Shown here: in pieces, positions 1 through 12,702 of the stretch | Position numbering within the stretch: position 1 is the first letter of the stretch | How the letters are laid out: each line of letters opens with the position of its first letter | Assembly (NCBI RefSeq): GCF_018812025.1 | Contig: NC_063058.1 | Location: forward strand, 17,973,797-18,037,796 | Direction of reading: 5' to 3' | DNA length: 64,000 bases | Source: Megalobrama amblycephala | Taxonomy: Eukaryota; Chordata; Actinopteri; Cypriniformes; Xenocyprididae | Made by a program: the position numbers and the translations under genes | Notes under the pieces: model-generated | Told to the model about the DNA's origin: nothing | The model's database searches: none | Seen by the model: only the letters and a program-made list of their open reading frames with translations

Positions 1-852
1 ATATAAATCTCATTTGTTTAAAAGACCTCTGAAGAACACGCGGATCTCAACATAACACCGACTGTTACGTAACAGTCGGGATCATTAATATGTACGCCCC
101 CAATATTTGCATATGCTAGCTCATGTTCCCAACATTATGAAAAGGCATTAGACAAGGGCAGCCAGTATTAACGTCTGGATCTGTGCACAGCTGAATCGTC
201 AGACTAGGTAAGCAAGCAAGAACAACAGCGAAAAATGGCAGATGGAGCATTAATAACTGACATGATTCATGATAGCATGATATTTTTAGTGATATTTGTA
301 AATTGTCTTTCTACATGTTTCGTTAGCATGTTGCTAATGTACTGTTAAATGTGGTTAAAGTTACCATCGTTTATTACTGTATTCACGGAGACAAGAGCCG
401 TCGCTATTTTCATTTTTAAACACTTGCAGTCTGTATAATTCATAAACAACTTCATTCTTTATAAATCTCCAACAGTGTAGCATTAGCCGTTAGCCACGGA
501 GCACTATCAAACTCATTCATAACCAAATATAAACATTCAAATAAACACTGTACTTACGCGATTAGACGCTGCATGACGAACACTTTGTAAAGATCCATTT
601 TGAGGGTTATATTAGCTGTGTGAACTTTTTTTATGTTGTTTAAGGCAAGCGCGAGCTCCGTGGGCGGGGAGCACGAGAATTAAAGGGCCAGCAGCCCTGA
701 ATCGGCTCATTTATAATGATGCCCCAAAATAGGCAGTTAAAAAAATGAATTAAAAAAAAATCTATGGGGTATTTTGAGCTGAAACTTCACAGACACATTC
801 AGGGGACACCTTAGACTTATATTACATCTTTAAAAAAAGTTCTAGGGCACCT
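1..852. mobile_element. 3' part of a TTAA-target DNA transposon (Kolobok/piggyBac-like)
   Basis: Bases 1-545 closely match 36846-37385, with the same order of motifs. The right end reads TTCTAGGGCACC followed by TTTAAA, which is the inverse of TTTAAAGGTGCCCTAGAA at 36733-36750. The two ends look like terminal inverted repeats flanked by a TTAA target duplication (853-856). The left end lies outside the window. No transposase is visible, so it is probably non-autonomous. The superfamily is inferred from TTAA target use only. Confidence 0.55.
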
Positions 853-856
853 TTAA

Positions 857-2060
857 AATAATTTTCTATTTTCAATACATTTTAAAAGTAGTCTTTACTG
901 TCCCTTTTGATCAATTTAATGCTGAAAAAAGTATTAATTTCTTCAAGCTGCTTCCCGTAAGTTTTGCCTCTTTGTTGACATCTCTATTTGAAACCAGCAA
1001 TTGCAGTTATTTGTGGAATTATCATCTTTATGTGGGTTGTGCATCGGCAAGGCTCCTCAGCGTAGATAAATCTAATGTTTTGAGGAGAATGTTTGCTGTC
1101 AGTCACCGCACCGGTGGATACTGTACAGATACTTCAGAATAACAGATTGTAGTCTTGGAAGTATGACCAAAAAGAATTTTCACCGGAAAATGTCATCTGA
1201 ACAAGTAAAAAATCTGCCACTTTTGTTCTGACCAACTGAGAAAAAAGCATTACAATAAATCACGCTACCAATGGTGATTAAATTGAACGATCGCTTAGCT
1301 CGGATCATGTCAAACCATGCATATTATTATTGTAATATTTTGTTCTCAAATTGTTAATGTTAACAACATCAGCATTGTGTGACTACGTGTATTTAATGTG
1401 TATTAGCGTTACCTGTAGATTTCAATTTCTGTACAGTCTAATCTCTAATTGTCCTTTTGTCATACAATCTGCCATCAAAATGATAAGTTTAATGCTATAA
1501 ATGATCCTTCACCTGCAGCATCCTCACATGTGATTTAGCCTACTAGCTGGGACTCGTTCTTTATGTAAACAGACGTGACGTAATGAAGCAAAGATGAACA
1601 GCTGCATGCGGACCTTCACAGAACATTCAGGACGTTCTCTGAACGTTTAGGGAAACATTTTTTATTTGGAAATGATTTCAGAACATCCCTGCTGCCCTTG
1701 TCAAAAAGTTTAATTGAAAATTAGAGCTAAATTGACTAACAAAAGTGGCTGTTCAAACAAAAACTAATTTTTCTTAAATGTCTTACAAAAAAATAAAAAA
1801 AAAGCACTTTACAGGTATTTTCTGGATTATTATTATGAAACCTTTTCTTTAAAATACAAATCACTTGCAGTAAGTCATTAGCTGACAACAGGACATGCAT
1901 GAGCTAATGTAATTACTATATCACTACATCAGCAGCTACACTGCAGTCTTTAAATGAAGCAACATGCAGCAGAACATCATTTTTCTGGATCATCAATGAC
2001 TAAAGCACAGGCTCAATGGTGACCCACAAACCTCAGATAACAGAACATTAAACACTAACA
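857..2060. other. AT-rich intergenic stretch, no gene seen
   Basis: I see no supported gene here. Around 1617-1665 there is a short repeat with the motif GAACATTCAGGACGTTCT, which recurs at about 12160 and belongs to a dispersed family containing many copies of the word GAACGTTC. Confidence 0.4.
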
Positions 2061-2064
2061 GATC

Positions 2065-2945
2065 TCTCTAGATCTCAGCATCTTCACTTTTTACAAACCA
2101 GACTGACTTTATTTCTTTCATTCAAAACTTCTTAATGAGATGTTGCCGTTTTATTGAAAATAATAAAGTTTAAAGTCACTGTTATGGAGGTAAGCACTTG
2201 CTTTAGTTGGGCTCTTGATTCTTGACATTTTAACTTTAGTTTTTGTAACTGTGTTTTTTAAAGCACATTTGTTATTTAAAAAAAGTCTGATCAGATGAAT
2301 TTGGTTGCTTATGGATAATGATTTAATCATCATACAGTGGCTTTATTCACTGATCTCTGAATATAATATTCCTTTCACATTGTTGTAGTGCTATAATACT
2401 TTATAAATAAATCAGGACTATGTAGACTTACACAGACATCAAAATTCAAGTGTATGAACCTCAAAAATGGTGAAAAAAAGTTTTCAAATAAACAGATTAA
2501 CTCTGAGCATCACAAAACAAGCTACTGAAGTCACAAAAAAGATTTTTGTTTATTGTCACCATTGTTGAGGATCATTCACTGATGTCTGTGTGAGTCTGAA
2601 AGACACTGATCAAAACTCTGTATAATGAATTTAAAAAAGAGAAAATTTGTGAGAAAAACTAACAGTTAACACTCTAGACTCTTGAAAGGACCAGTGAATC
2701 AGGACAATAAACTAATTCATCTGAACAGAAATTTTCTTGCAATTTTTACTGTAACAAGCATGTTTTGAAAACACAGTTAAAGCAGCCAAAGAAAGTCTAA
2801 TATTAAAACTTCAAGAATCAAGAGCCCATCTACAGCAACATCTAAACCTCTGTTAATTCTCATTAAGAAGTTTTGTATGAAAGGAATAGAGTCATACAGG
2901 TTTGAAATAAGTGTGGATGCTGAGATCTGTTCTCAAACCTGTTCT
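2065..2945. repeat. Foldback-type inverted repeat
   Basis: The arm at about 2065-2290 (agatctcagcatc, ttcattcaaaacttcttaatgag, gctcttgattcttgac) is repeated in inverted order at about 2780-2935. Related half-elements occur at 15290-15660 and 45100-45400. No coding capacity is seen. It lies just downstream of galnt8 copy 1. Confidence 0.5.
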
Positions 2946-3324
2946 GGAGGAGCACCAACCCCTTAACATTTTGTATGTCTTCCTGTATCTGACACATCCA
3001 GTCTCTCGTTAAATAATGTGACTTTCAGAGAGAAAATTATAAATATACATCTTTCAGCATATATTTTCATAATTTTTTCAGGAATTGTTGTTAAATTAAA
3101 AAAAATGCTTGTGAGTCTGAACCAGGATATCAAGTTATTTTATTATTTCGCATATGATGATTAAAAGAAAAGTAAGGGTAAAAAAGCACCACCATTATGT
3201 TATATTTATAATTAATATTTTTGAGTATAACAAACAAGTAGCCCTCTAGATTATTTTATCCCTTGATCTGTTTTGTTTTACATTGATTCCTTTTATAATG
3301 TTTTCACTTCGGTTAAAGTTCCAT

Positions 3325-6300
3325 TTAAAAGTCTTTGATGACATGTTGTATTGTCCAGTTTTGTCCTGTGCATGTTTGCAAAATGAGATGATAGTAGGAA
3401 TCCTGTCCTTGGCCAATCTCAAGACATCGGTTTGTTTTTCTATTTCTTATTGCATTTCCCTAAATGTAAAACAAAAACCATAAAATTAATTTTCACTGAT
3501 TATATCAATGCTCAAATAATAATTATGATTTTACTGTATATGCATAGAGAATAACCACACACTTTACAATGTTAAGCAATGTGGTGTAAAAATAACCCAT
3601 AAATATAAATAAACATATAAAATGCATATCAGGACCATACCTGAGTGAAGTCCCAGTATATACTCAATCCTTTCTCCTTGGCTTGTTTACAGTCATGTAA
3701 CCCTGGTGTGCTTCCACTACCGGGATCCGTTAGACAACGGTTGGAGTTATACTTGTGAGATTTGATGCCTCCAATGTAGATCTCTCCATTACGATTGTAG
3801 TAACAATACTGTGAGAGATGTTGAAATGAAGAGTGTGTTTTGGACGTAGATATTCACAGCAAAGGTTTACACTTACATACAGTACCTGAGGCTTATAGTA
3901 ATGACACTCATAGAGAATAGGTACACTTCCAGGAACAGGTCCTTGATCAATACAGTATTTTTCTTGAAAATCATTCTTCAACTGTCAAGAGAAACAAACA
4001 GCAGAAGTTTGGGGATGACTGGTTTAGATGGACCAACTATTTACTAAACTTTATATATCACTTCTTGGGAGGGAAATTGTGTATATCAGAAGACTCTGAG
4101 CAACTTACCGCACCATAACCCATTATATCTTCCCAGCTTTCTAGCTGAGGATAAACATTTTCCAGATACCATTTGAAAGGCTTACATTTGAGTTTCTCTC
4201 GGAACTGTTTTCTTTCAGTCACATCACCAATATCAATCCCATGATCCTAGAGGAAAAACAGTAACTTTATTAACATGGTTCAGGCTGATGATATGAAGAT
4301 CAATGAAATGAAGTTATAAACAAGACTGTTAATGTTCAACTGACCTTGAAACAATGTTTACTATTACTATACCTTTAGAGGAAGATTCCAGGCAATATTC
4401 ACATTTGATTTATATTCATCCAGCCAGATTTCAGCTACTCTCAGAGCATTTCGAATCATGACTTTGCTGAGATCCGGTGAATAAGGCTTATGTGCTCTTT
4501 CAATGTGAGCAATCTTTGAACATGGCACCACTTCAATACTCCCACCACAGAGCCAGACCTGATTTATTATTAAATATCAGATATTGATCAAATTCAAGCA
4601 CTTTTAACACATATATTACATGCATTTTTGGTGCCACAATGTGCAAGAATAACTTACACGTATTCCTAGTTCAACATTTTCACCCCCATAAATTGTCATT
4701 CCTTCATCCAAAACTCCAATTTCTCCCAGGAATTGACGATCAGCGACAAGGATACCCATGATTGAGGGACTCCTAACAATGTAGAAAAAGAAACTGAATA
4801 TAGTCAACTCCAGAATTATTGACACCCTTGCCCAGCTGTTTCCGTTTAGTTCCCTCATTTACTCTGTGTATATATTCTCACTGTTCAGTTCAGTCCCTTG
4901 TTGGTTATTGTTTGTGTTTTATGTCGCATGCTGTCTCACAAGTTGGATATCTATTGTCATTATGCATGTATGTGTGTCAAATGTATGGGTTTTGCAGAGC
5001 AGGGGGTGTGAGTGTCACGTGACAGGTGGAAGAGTCCTTTTCATAGTCACGTGTCTAAATATGGGAAGAGAACAAAGTTTTCAGCCTTGAAGGCCGAGGT
5101 ATAAGAGAGGGTGAGAGACTTGTTCTAACACTCTGCAGTGCTTTTGTGCTTCTGTATGACTGTCTGACCTTTCTTGCAAGAAATAAAACCTTTGAAAAAC
5201 AATTGGATGAGTTGCTCTTATGCAGTAAAAGTCCTGTTGATTTTTGCCACAACATTACTAATAAACCCTGTGTCATCTTCATCTTCGTCTTCCTTGAATC
5301 TTGAACATTACAGTGAGTTTCCCTCCACTTTCAATTGTTTTACTTCAATGAAAGTTTAGAATTTAGTGATTTTTTTTAATAAAAAAGATCAGAATGATAA
5401 ATCATGCATATTTATTTTCACAGCCGCCTTATTTACCAAGGGTGCCAATAATTCTGCAGTTGATTGTGTATGTTCTACTTCAATCAATCATAAACTGCGA
5501 ACTGTAGCCTGTTTATCAAATCAATTATGTCCTGTCTTATATGGCCTCCAGCTGTGCGCCCTGCCCTATTGTTTGGACTGTGTTCTTGCCCCACCTTGTA
5601 CTGTCTTCTGTTAATAAATATCACTCCCCTGCTCATTCTGCATCTAGGTCCCGCCTCTTTGAATCCTATAAGAGTTTCAGTTGGACATTTGTCTAACATT
5701 TCTTAAATGTTACTACTTGTTCAGATAGCACTGAAAAGTAACATTAATGTTTGAAGAATTATAAAATAGAATGTTCCCTAAACATTTGCATAACCAAGAA
5801 AAACGTTTTTAAACATTTTTTTTAAAAAAACTGGACGTTTTGAACATTCAAGATAACATTCAGAAACAAGGTTTTCATAACTTAATGGGAACGTTAGCAA
5901 AACATTCTTAGAATATATTTTTGTTGGTTGGGATATAAACAGCCATCTATATAAATGTTTCATTGTTCACCCAACCGATTTGATAAAAACACAGATTTGT
6001 TTACAAAGGAAATAAGCATGAATGTTGCATCATTCGCTTAACCGATTCATTCAAATCACTGATTCATTTATCAATGCCATTGTGTTGCCTGGAGATGCGT
6101 TTGGTTGATTATGTTTTGATTTGTTTGGAATTATTATTTTTTTGGCTGAGCAAAAAACGCAGTTAACTTTTAAAAATGTATCTGTCACATTGCAGGGCCG
6201 TTTAAAATGGACGATAGAAAGTCAAATTGTTTAAAATAGTGAAAAAGTTACACCACTTACTTCCCTGGTTCTGATGGGTCCTTCATTTTGTACCATTCTG

Positions 6301-9300
6301 GCCGGAAAGATTCGTACATGCACCAAAGGTTCCAGTCAAATGCATGAGCAGCGGGAATATACTTAACAACCTCCAGTGTGTCAAAAAGCACTTTGTCAAA
6401 CACTGGCGACAGCACTATTGTTCTGTCTGTTTTGATTCTTGCAAGCAGTGGCTCTGCCCTGGAACAATAAGGCAGTCATATGTTTAGTTGGCAAAGATAA
6501 TACGTCCCTCATGTTATCGTACTCAGACAGAGGTAGTATTTACCATTCCTTGTGAACCTCAATGTGGGCATCCAGAATAGCCACCACCTGGCCTGTGGCC
6601 GCTTCCCAGCCTGATATTCTTGCCTTAGCAAGGCCCATCTGCTTTTTGTGTCTCACTTTCTTGATTAAGCCAGGTTTGTCTTTATTAATTAGACCAATGT
6701 ATTCATCTAGAGGCAACTGCAGATCCTCTGTCAAGAAATTTTAAATTTTTATTAGCATAAATTGTTATATTTAATTATTAATATTATCATACTAAATATT
6801 AGAATGTTTAATAAAATAATTTATAAATTAATTCACTCACACTTTTTTTTATTAACTTCACATTCATGCTTAACATGAAACAACTATTCAGATTTAATAT
6901 CTAATAAATAAAAACGAACCATTCAAGCTGTAGTCGTCCACCAGGATGATTTCTGTTAGCAGATGAGCAGGTGTTTTGTCAATGATGCTGCGGATTGCCC
7001 TTTTAATGATCGACAGAGCCTCGTTTAAATAAATCAGAATCACACTAATAGACGGCAGGTCCTTAGGGTAGATCTTCACAGCACATCTGTGTGCACACAA
7101 ACACACACACATTTGTTAGTGAGGACATTGTATAGACTTCCATTGATCAGGTTAATGATATTTTCTAAACTCAAAAAAAGTTTTATGTAATTGAATTACA
7201 TTTAAATTTTCCATCCATTTGGATTACATAATTTTTACATAAACTAATAAACGTAATGTGATCCATATTTGTAAGTCATATGCAAATGAAATAGGTAAGA
7301 TTTATATAATAGTATGCAGAAAAATGCCTGGGTTATATAACACTGCTTAGTGTTCATGTGTGTGTACCATTGAAGCAGTGTTAGAGTTAATGAGAATTAA
7401 GTGATGATTGAACATTAATGATGAACACCTGCTGTTAACAAGAAGAATCACTGAAGGAAAGAGAAACAACTGACTTCAGTCACAGCCTTCAATGAAATCA
7501 ACTGAAGATAAAAGACATTTAATCTCTCAGGATCTGATTAAACAACTCTACAAACTCTACAAAACATTACCAGCTTCACTCATTACTAACTAGATTGACT
7601 TTATTTCTGTCATACGTCTATAGAAGTTCTTATGAGAATTAACAGAGGTTTAGATGTTGATGATTTATTGAGATTCATGCATGCTGGGAGCCATGCATGA
7701 AGTTTGTACTAAGTTGGTACCTAGCATGCATTGCAGCGTGAAGCGTTTTTTTTTTTTTTTTTTTTTTTAACTGTTACCGTTGCTGTGATTCATACGTTGA
7801 TTCTTGATGTCTGTATGAGTCGGAAGGATGCAGTAAACCAAAACGTTTTTTCTGCACAAACTGGTTTAAAAATTCTTCATATTATCTGCTTGTCACAACA
7901 CTGCTAGGTCTCATGTCATAAAATCACATTTCCATTATAGTGAAGCTAGTAATACAACACCAATTTCATTAGAGACCAAACTCTGAATAAGATCAATAAA
8001 TCAGGTCACTAAATGACAACTTTCACAATCAGCACCTGATCACATGTTCTTTTGCCATTTATGCCATAAGAAATGTGTTTAATAAACACCCAGTTACAGC
8101 AGCCAAAAAACAACTGATGCAATAAAATCAAGAGCCCAATTAAAGCCAACACTGACCTCAAAGATGGTAACTTCAAATTAATCTCAAATCATCAACATCT
8201 AAACTTAATTCTCATAAGAACTTATGTAGACGCATGACAGAAATAAAGTCAGTCTAGTTAATAATGAGTGAAGCTGGTAATGTTTTGTAGAGATTATAGA
8301 GTTGTTTAATCAGATCGTGAAAGATTTAATGTCTTTTATCTTCAATTGATTTCATCGAAGGCTGTGACTGAAGTCAGCTGTTTCTCTTCCTTCAGCGATT
8401 TTGTTAACTCTGTTAATTCTGTTCTGATTCTTGTTAACAGCAGGTGTTCATCATTAATGTTCAATCATCACTTAATTATCTCATTAACTCTGACACTGCA
8501 TCAATCAGTGTTGGAGTTAATGAGATAATTAGATGATAATGAGCAGAATCACTGAAGGACAGAGGAACAACATGAAGTACAACTTCAGCCACAGCCTGTG
8601 AAATCAACTGAAGATAAAAGACATCAAATCTCTCAAGATCTGATTAAACATTTCCACAAACAGCATTACCAGCATCACTTATTACTAACCACATTGACTT
8701 AATTTCTGACATACATCTACAAAAGTTGTTATTGAGAATTACCAGAGGTTTAGTTGTTGATGATTTATTGAAAATAATAGTTTGGTTTGATGTCAGCGTG
8801 ATCGAGGTCAGTGCTTGCTTTAGTTAGGCAGTTTTACTCTTGACTTTTTTAGTGTTGGTTTTTCTCTTGTTGTTGTAGCTATTTGTTATGACATTAAAGA
8901 CAAGAGACAATGTGATCAGCTGCTTGATGATAAGAAAGTAATCATCATGTAATGACTTAATTCTCTGATTTAAGTTGTTATCTTTGTGTTGGATAAAATA
9001 CAACAATAAAGCTTCGAGAAATACAACAATAAAGCTGTTTTAATCAGAAAAGCTGAATGAGGTCTAAATCACATTAAAACTCCAGCAAAACTTCTTCACA
9101 CAAATACATCAAAAATCAGCGTATGAATCTCCAACCAGCAAAAAAGAATGCATTGCAGCATTAAGTATGTCACCGTTGTTGAGATTCATAGACTGATTCT
9201 TGATGTATGTGTGTGTGTGTGTGTGAGTAAACCTCACCGTAATTTAAAGTGCTTAGTGTACAGTCTGTTTTAAAACCCATTCAGATTGTCTGATTGAAAC

Positions 9301-11541
9301 TGTGCTGGATTTTCACTAGAAACACAATGAAACAAAGTTAATAAGATATTGCTCATATATTAACCTCAGTCATGAGTTTAACTACACAACTAAAGAAAAC
9401 ACTGATCACCATGATGGTGACATAAAACAAACAAATTTCAATAAAAAATCAACAACAAAAAAACTCTCTCTTAATTCTTAATAAGAGCTTCTGTAGATGT
9501 CTGACAGAAATAAAGTCAGTCTGGTTAGTATTAAGTGAAGCTGGTAACGCTGTTTGTGGAGTTATTTAATCCTCATCTGCTGAGATCTGAGTTGTAGTTC
9601 TTGTTTCAATTTATCTATTCTTGTTGTTTCTCTTTCCTTCATTGATTCCTTGTTAAAAGCAGCTATCTTCAATAATGCTCAATCATCACTTAATTAATTA
9701 CATATCTCATTAACTCCAACACTGATTCAGCGTTACATTTAACAGCCAGTAGTGTGCACACTGAAGAGTGTTCATTTCATCTGGGCTAACCCATGTGGAG
9801 TCTACATGGGGGACTGTCACGGGATCGTGACAGTTAAGAGGTTAAAGTATCAACAACATTCAGAAACATAAAAGCAAGCATAGGCAGTGCTGCGTGCATG
9901 ATTTGGCATGGCAGAATATGCGCAATGAGCGTTCCTTTATAATCAGTAAAAAGATGAAAGTTCGCCGCGATCTCACAATGCTTCAATAACTGCACAATGA
10001 TTCTTTAATAATAATAATGTCCATACTTTTTTAATCAGGATTTGCCAGCATGCAAAGCATTCAGCACTGAACACAAACTCCGGCGTTTTGAGCGGTGAGG
10101 GGATCCATCTCATTGCGTTACAGAATTAACAGATATGTCTGTGACTGGCTACGGTGCTTAATGCTGCAAAACACGTTATTGGAAACTCTGCCCATGCTTG
10201 AACCCGTACACAGCAAAATCCCTAGAGTTAAATCAACTCTGCTCAGAGAACATATGGTCCCTCTCTATATAGTGTTAAAGTAACACTGAAGCAAAGTTAA
10301 AGTCAATGAGATAATGCTGTTTGTGGAGTTGTTTAATCAGATCTTGAGAGATTTAATGTCTTTTATCTTCAGTTGATTTCATATAAGGCTGTGGCTGGAA
10401 GTCCTTTGTAGTTATTGTGTTTCTTTTCAATGATTATGCTTGTTGACAGCAGGTGTTCATCACTAATGCTCAATCGTAACTTAATTATCTCATTAACTTT
10501 CACTCTGCTTCAGTGTTACTTTAACACTATATAGAGAGGGGCCATATGTAATCTGAGCAGAGTTGATTTAACTTTGGGGAATTTGCAGTGTACAGCATTT
10601 TTATTAGATCTTAGTTGTTCTTTAAAAACAACAACATTTTTATAGCCCATTTAAAGTGTTTATTACAAACAAATGATTAAATGATAAAAATGAATAAATG
10701 TAACTGAACAAAAATTTGCATTGCATTTACTGACCTGTGAAAACAGGGGGTGCTGCAGCACCTCCAGCACCCCCACTTCCTGCGCCTATGCCCACACACA
10801 CACCCACACCCACCTATGTTTTCAACATTGATAACAAATGGTTCTTGAGCTGCAAATCAGCATAGAATTATTTCTGAAGGATCATGTGACACTGAAGACT
10901 GGAAAATCCAGCTTTGCCATTATATTAATAAATTATACTAATTATTACTTTTATACTTTATACTATTTATTACTTTTATACTAATTATACTATTTTAAAT
11001 TATATTAAACTAGAAAACTGTTATAAAGCTGTTACCTGTGGTCTCGAGTATCAGGGATTGTTCTGTTCACTGGTAATCTGTTACTGAGGAACACATTGTA
11101 TCCATAATCCTGAAACTGTCTCTCTGCTTCCATCTGTTCCTCTCCTGTGAGTTCAGCTCCCCATGAACGGAATAGAGGCGACTTTGGATACAACTTCTTA
11201 ACTTCAATTTTCTTTTTAATTTTCTGCTCCACAACAGGCTCTTTGACTTGCTGATTTTTGACATCTGTGAATTTAGCTGAAAATGAAAGCATATAACAGT
11301 TTAGTGTGGCATCTTTTAATCACTGATAATGTTAAATTAAAATGTATATAATGAGAACAAACTCACATATTTTATAAACTTGATCTTCTATTCTCTTCAG
11401 TCTTCTAAGAACCTCTAGATCTTCTGGCCTTTGTAACCTGTTATCATTAACTTTTTCTTGTCTAAGTGACATGTAGACAAGACTGTAAACTATAACACCA
11501 ATAACTAACACACCAACTCTTGTAGCAATCCTCATTTTCAT
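3325..11541 (-). CDS. galnt8: galnt8-like polypeptide N-acetylgalactosaminyltransferase, copy 1
   Basis: Type II Golgi enzyme of the GalNAc-T family, which adds GalNAc to Ser/Thr to start mucin-type O-glycosylation. Coding exons, 5' to 3' on the minus strand: 11541-11367, 11276-11036, 7086-6920, 6727-6544, 6458-6261, 4772-4658, 4558-4373, 4246-4109, 3981-3886, 3808-3641, 3459-3325. They join in frame to 600 aa with GT-AG borders. Visible features: signal anchor at about residues 8-26; DxH metal-binding motif (DAH, 247-249); GGEN at 351-354; third metal-ligand His in IAH at 378; C-terminal ricin-type lectin domain from about 470 with CLE (568) and QNW (589). The motif set matches the GALNT8/9/17/18 branch best; catalytic activity in that branch is uncertain. 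Met1 (MKM) is the start shared by all three copies. Only this copy has an in-frame upstream ATG at 11607, which would add 22 aa. Its exon 1 donor has T instead of G at -1, changing residue 59 to Ser. A possible AATAAA lies at 3139-3144. Confidence 0.9.
4798..5473. mobile_element. Tc1-like element with retroelement tail in intron 5 of galnt8 copy 1
   Basis: Inverted ends: CTCCAGAATTATTGACACCC at about 4809 and GGGTGCCAATAATTCTGCAG at about 5441. The same element sits at the same position in copy 3 but not in copy 2 (around 26345). The middle is not Tc1 sequence: 4830-5310 matches the 3' tail of the Pro-rich retroelement at 51640-51830, ending in an AATAAACCCTG stretch. The Tc1 body is therefore deleted or replaced. 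Confidence 0.6.
5640..5945. repeat. Dispersed GAACGTT-type repeat in intron 5, shared by all three galnt8 copies
   Basis: Contains TTAAATGTTACTACTTGTTC and TGGGAACGTTAGCAAAACAT. It recurs at 27400-27670 and 52850-53100 in the same intron of copies 2 and 3, so it was present before the gene was duplicated. No coding capacity. Confidence 0.55.
7371..8505. repeat. Foldback element, about 330-bp arms, in intron 2 of galnt8 copy 1
   Basis: The left arm (7371-7700; words GTTAATGAGAATTAAGTGAT and CAGGTGTTCATCATTAATG on the opposite strand) reappears as its reverse complement at about 8165-8505. The unique centre holds a T-tract at 7747-7768 and the word TGCATGCTGGGAGCCATG. No open frame of note; probably a non-autonomous DNA element. 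Confidence 0.6.
8506..9730. repeat. Second, adjacent foldback element of the same family
   Basis: The left arm at 8506-8790 starts AGTGTTGGAGTTAATGAGAT. The right arm at 9450-9730 ends CTCATTAACTCCAACACTG. The arms match those of the preceding element, so two palindromic units lie next to each other. No transposase is seen. Confidence 0.55.
10209..10590. mobile_element. MITE with ~95-bp TIRs and TA target duplication
   Basis: The left end starts CACAGCAAAATCCC and the right end finishes GGGGAATTTGCAGTG. Both are flanked by TA (10207-10208 and 10591-10592). The inverted repeats extend through GTTAAATCAACTCTGCTCAG and TATATAGTGTTAAAGTAACA for about 95 bp. The size of 382 bp, TA target and lack of a coding frame indicate a non-autonomous element, possibly mobilised by a Tc1/mariner-type enzyme. 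It lies in intron 2 of galnt8 copy 1. Confidence 0.75.
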
Positions 11542-11918
11542 GATGTCCTTGCAGCTGTGAAAAATGCTTTGGGAGATTATGAATGCCTGTGCATAATGCC
11601 TATTCACTTTGATTAATGCAAAACATGTCTAATATGAAAAATGGGAGTGGTTAAAATAATAGCTGGTTTTGTCAGTAGCATAAAGTCAATAGAAATAATT
11701 TGCAACAATGTCTGTCACCATTGATCAATTTAATGTGTTCTTGTTGTTTCTTCAAAAATCTGACTGAAATAAAATATTATTTTTATATATATTATTAAGA
11801 AATGTCAGGATGTATCATGTAGCAAAAACAAGAATAAAAAAAAAATCTAAACTTATGTCTCATGCATGTATATGTATGTATTTTGTTTGTTTTACTCCTC
11901 TATGTTTTGTTCTCATTA

Positions 11919-12018
11919 AAGGTCAGGATACTTCATGTCCGTTGTGTGGAACTATAAATGAGGGTTTAGATTATTTGTTAAGTTCTTGATAATAAACTAA
12001 ATAAATTATGTTGTAATC
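11919..12018 (-). pseudogene. ndufa9: Relic of the ndufa9 last exon and preceding intron
   Basis: Bases 11919-12018 match 38427-38522: the first ~35 bp of the ndufa9 last coding exon (reading F-H-T-T-D-M-K-Y on the minus strand), its acceptor (ATTTATAG) and the adjoining intron. The rest of the exon, the stop and the 3' UTR are absent. The lower-coordinate break joins directly to the galnt8 5' flank, at the word TTTTGTTCTCATTAAA that copies 2 and 3 also carry. It therefore marks a deletion between galnt8 copy 1 and a former ndufa9 3' end. It cannot code. Confidence 0.8.
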
Positions 12019-12024
12019 CCTGCT

Positions 12025-12345
12025 AGAAATTTTATGTTCTCAGAACGTCCCCACTGGTGTTAAGGACGTTGCCTATAACATTCCCAGAACGTTCCGAGAC
12101 GGTCACGATTTGGAGTTTTTTTAAGGGTTGGGGGACATTATTTGGTGGACCTTCAGGAAACATTCAGGACGTTCTGGGAATGTTTAGGGGACTATTACTA
12201 TAGGACGTTCCCAAATGTCCTCTTTGTAACGTTCTCGCGAGACCATAAAATAACCAAAATAGAACGTCCCCCTAAAGTTATTTTGGGAAAGTTATAAAAT
12301 GACCAAGAGAGGACCATGTGGGAGCGTTCTGCACTGAAAATTTAT
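12025..12345. repeat. GAACGTTC-rich dispersed repeat
   Basis: Contains many copies of cAGAACGTTCyg on both strands, e.g. CATTCCCAGAACGTTCC at about 12080 and ACGTTCTGGGAATGTTTAGG at about 12172. It resembles other copies in the window (1617-1665, 27200-27660) but is more complete. No coding frame; boundaries are approximate. Confidence 0.4.
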
Positions 12346-12702
12346 ATATATATATATTTATTTTATGTTTTCTCATCTAATTTATGTATGTGAAATGAAC
12401 ATGATTTTTATATGTTGTATTTATGCTTTTTGTCACATGACTTCATGTAAATTTAACATGACTTTTGTCTATATGAAAACAATGGTGACAGTAATGGTGA
12501 CATGTTGCAATGCATGCTGGGAGCCATGAATGAAGTTTGTACTAAGTTAGTACCCAGCATGCATTGCAGCATTAAGCCTTAAAACAAAGGAACTGTCACC
12601 ATTGTTGTGATTCATACATTGATTCTTGATGTCTGTATGAGTCAGCATGATGCACATCAATTCATATTACCTGATTGTCATAACACTCCTGGATCTCATG
12701 TT

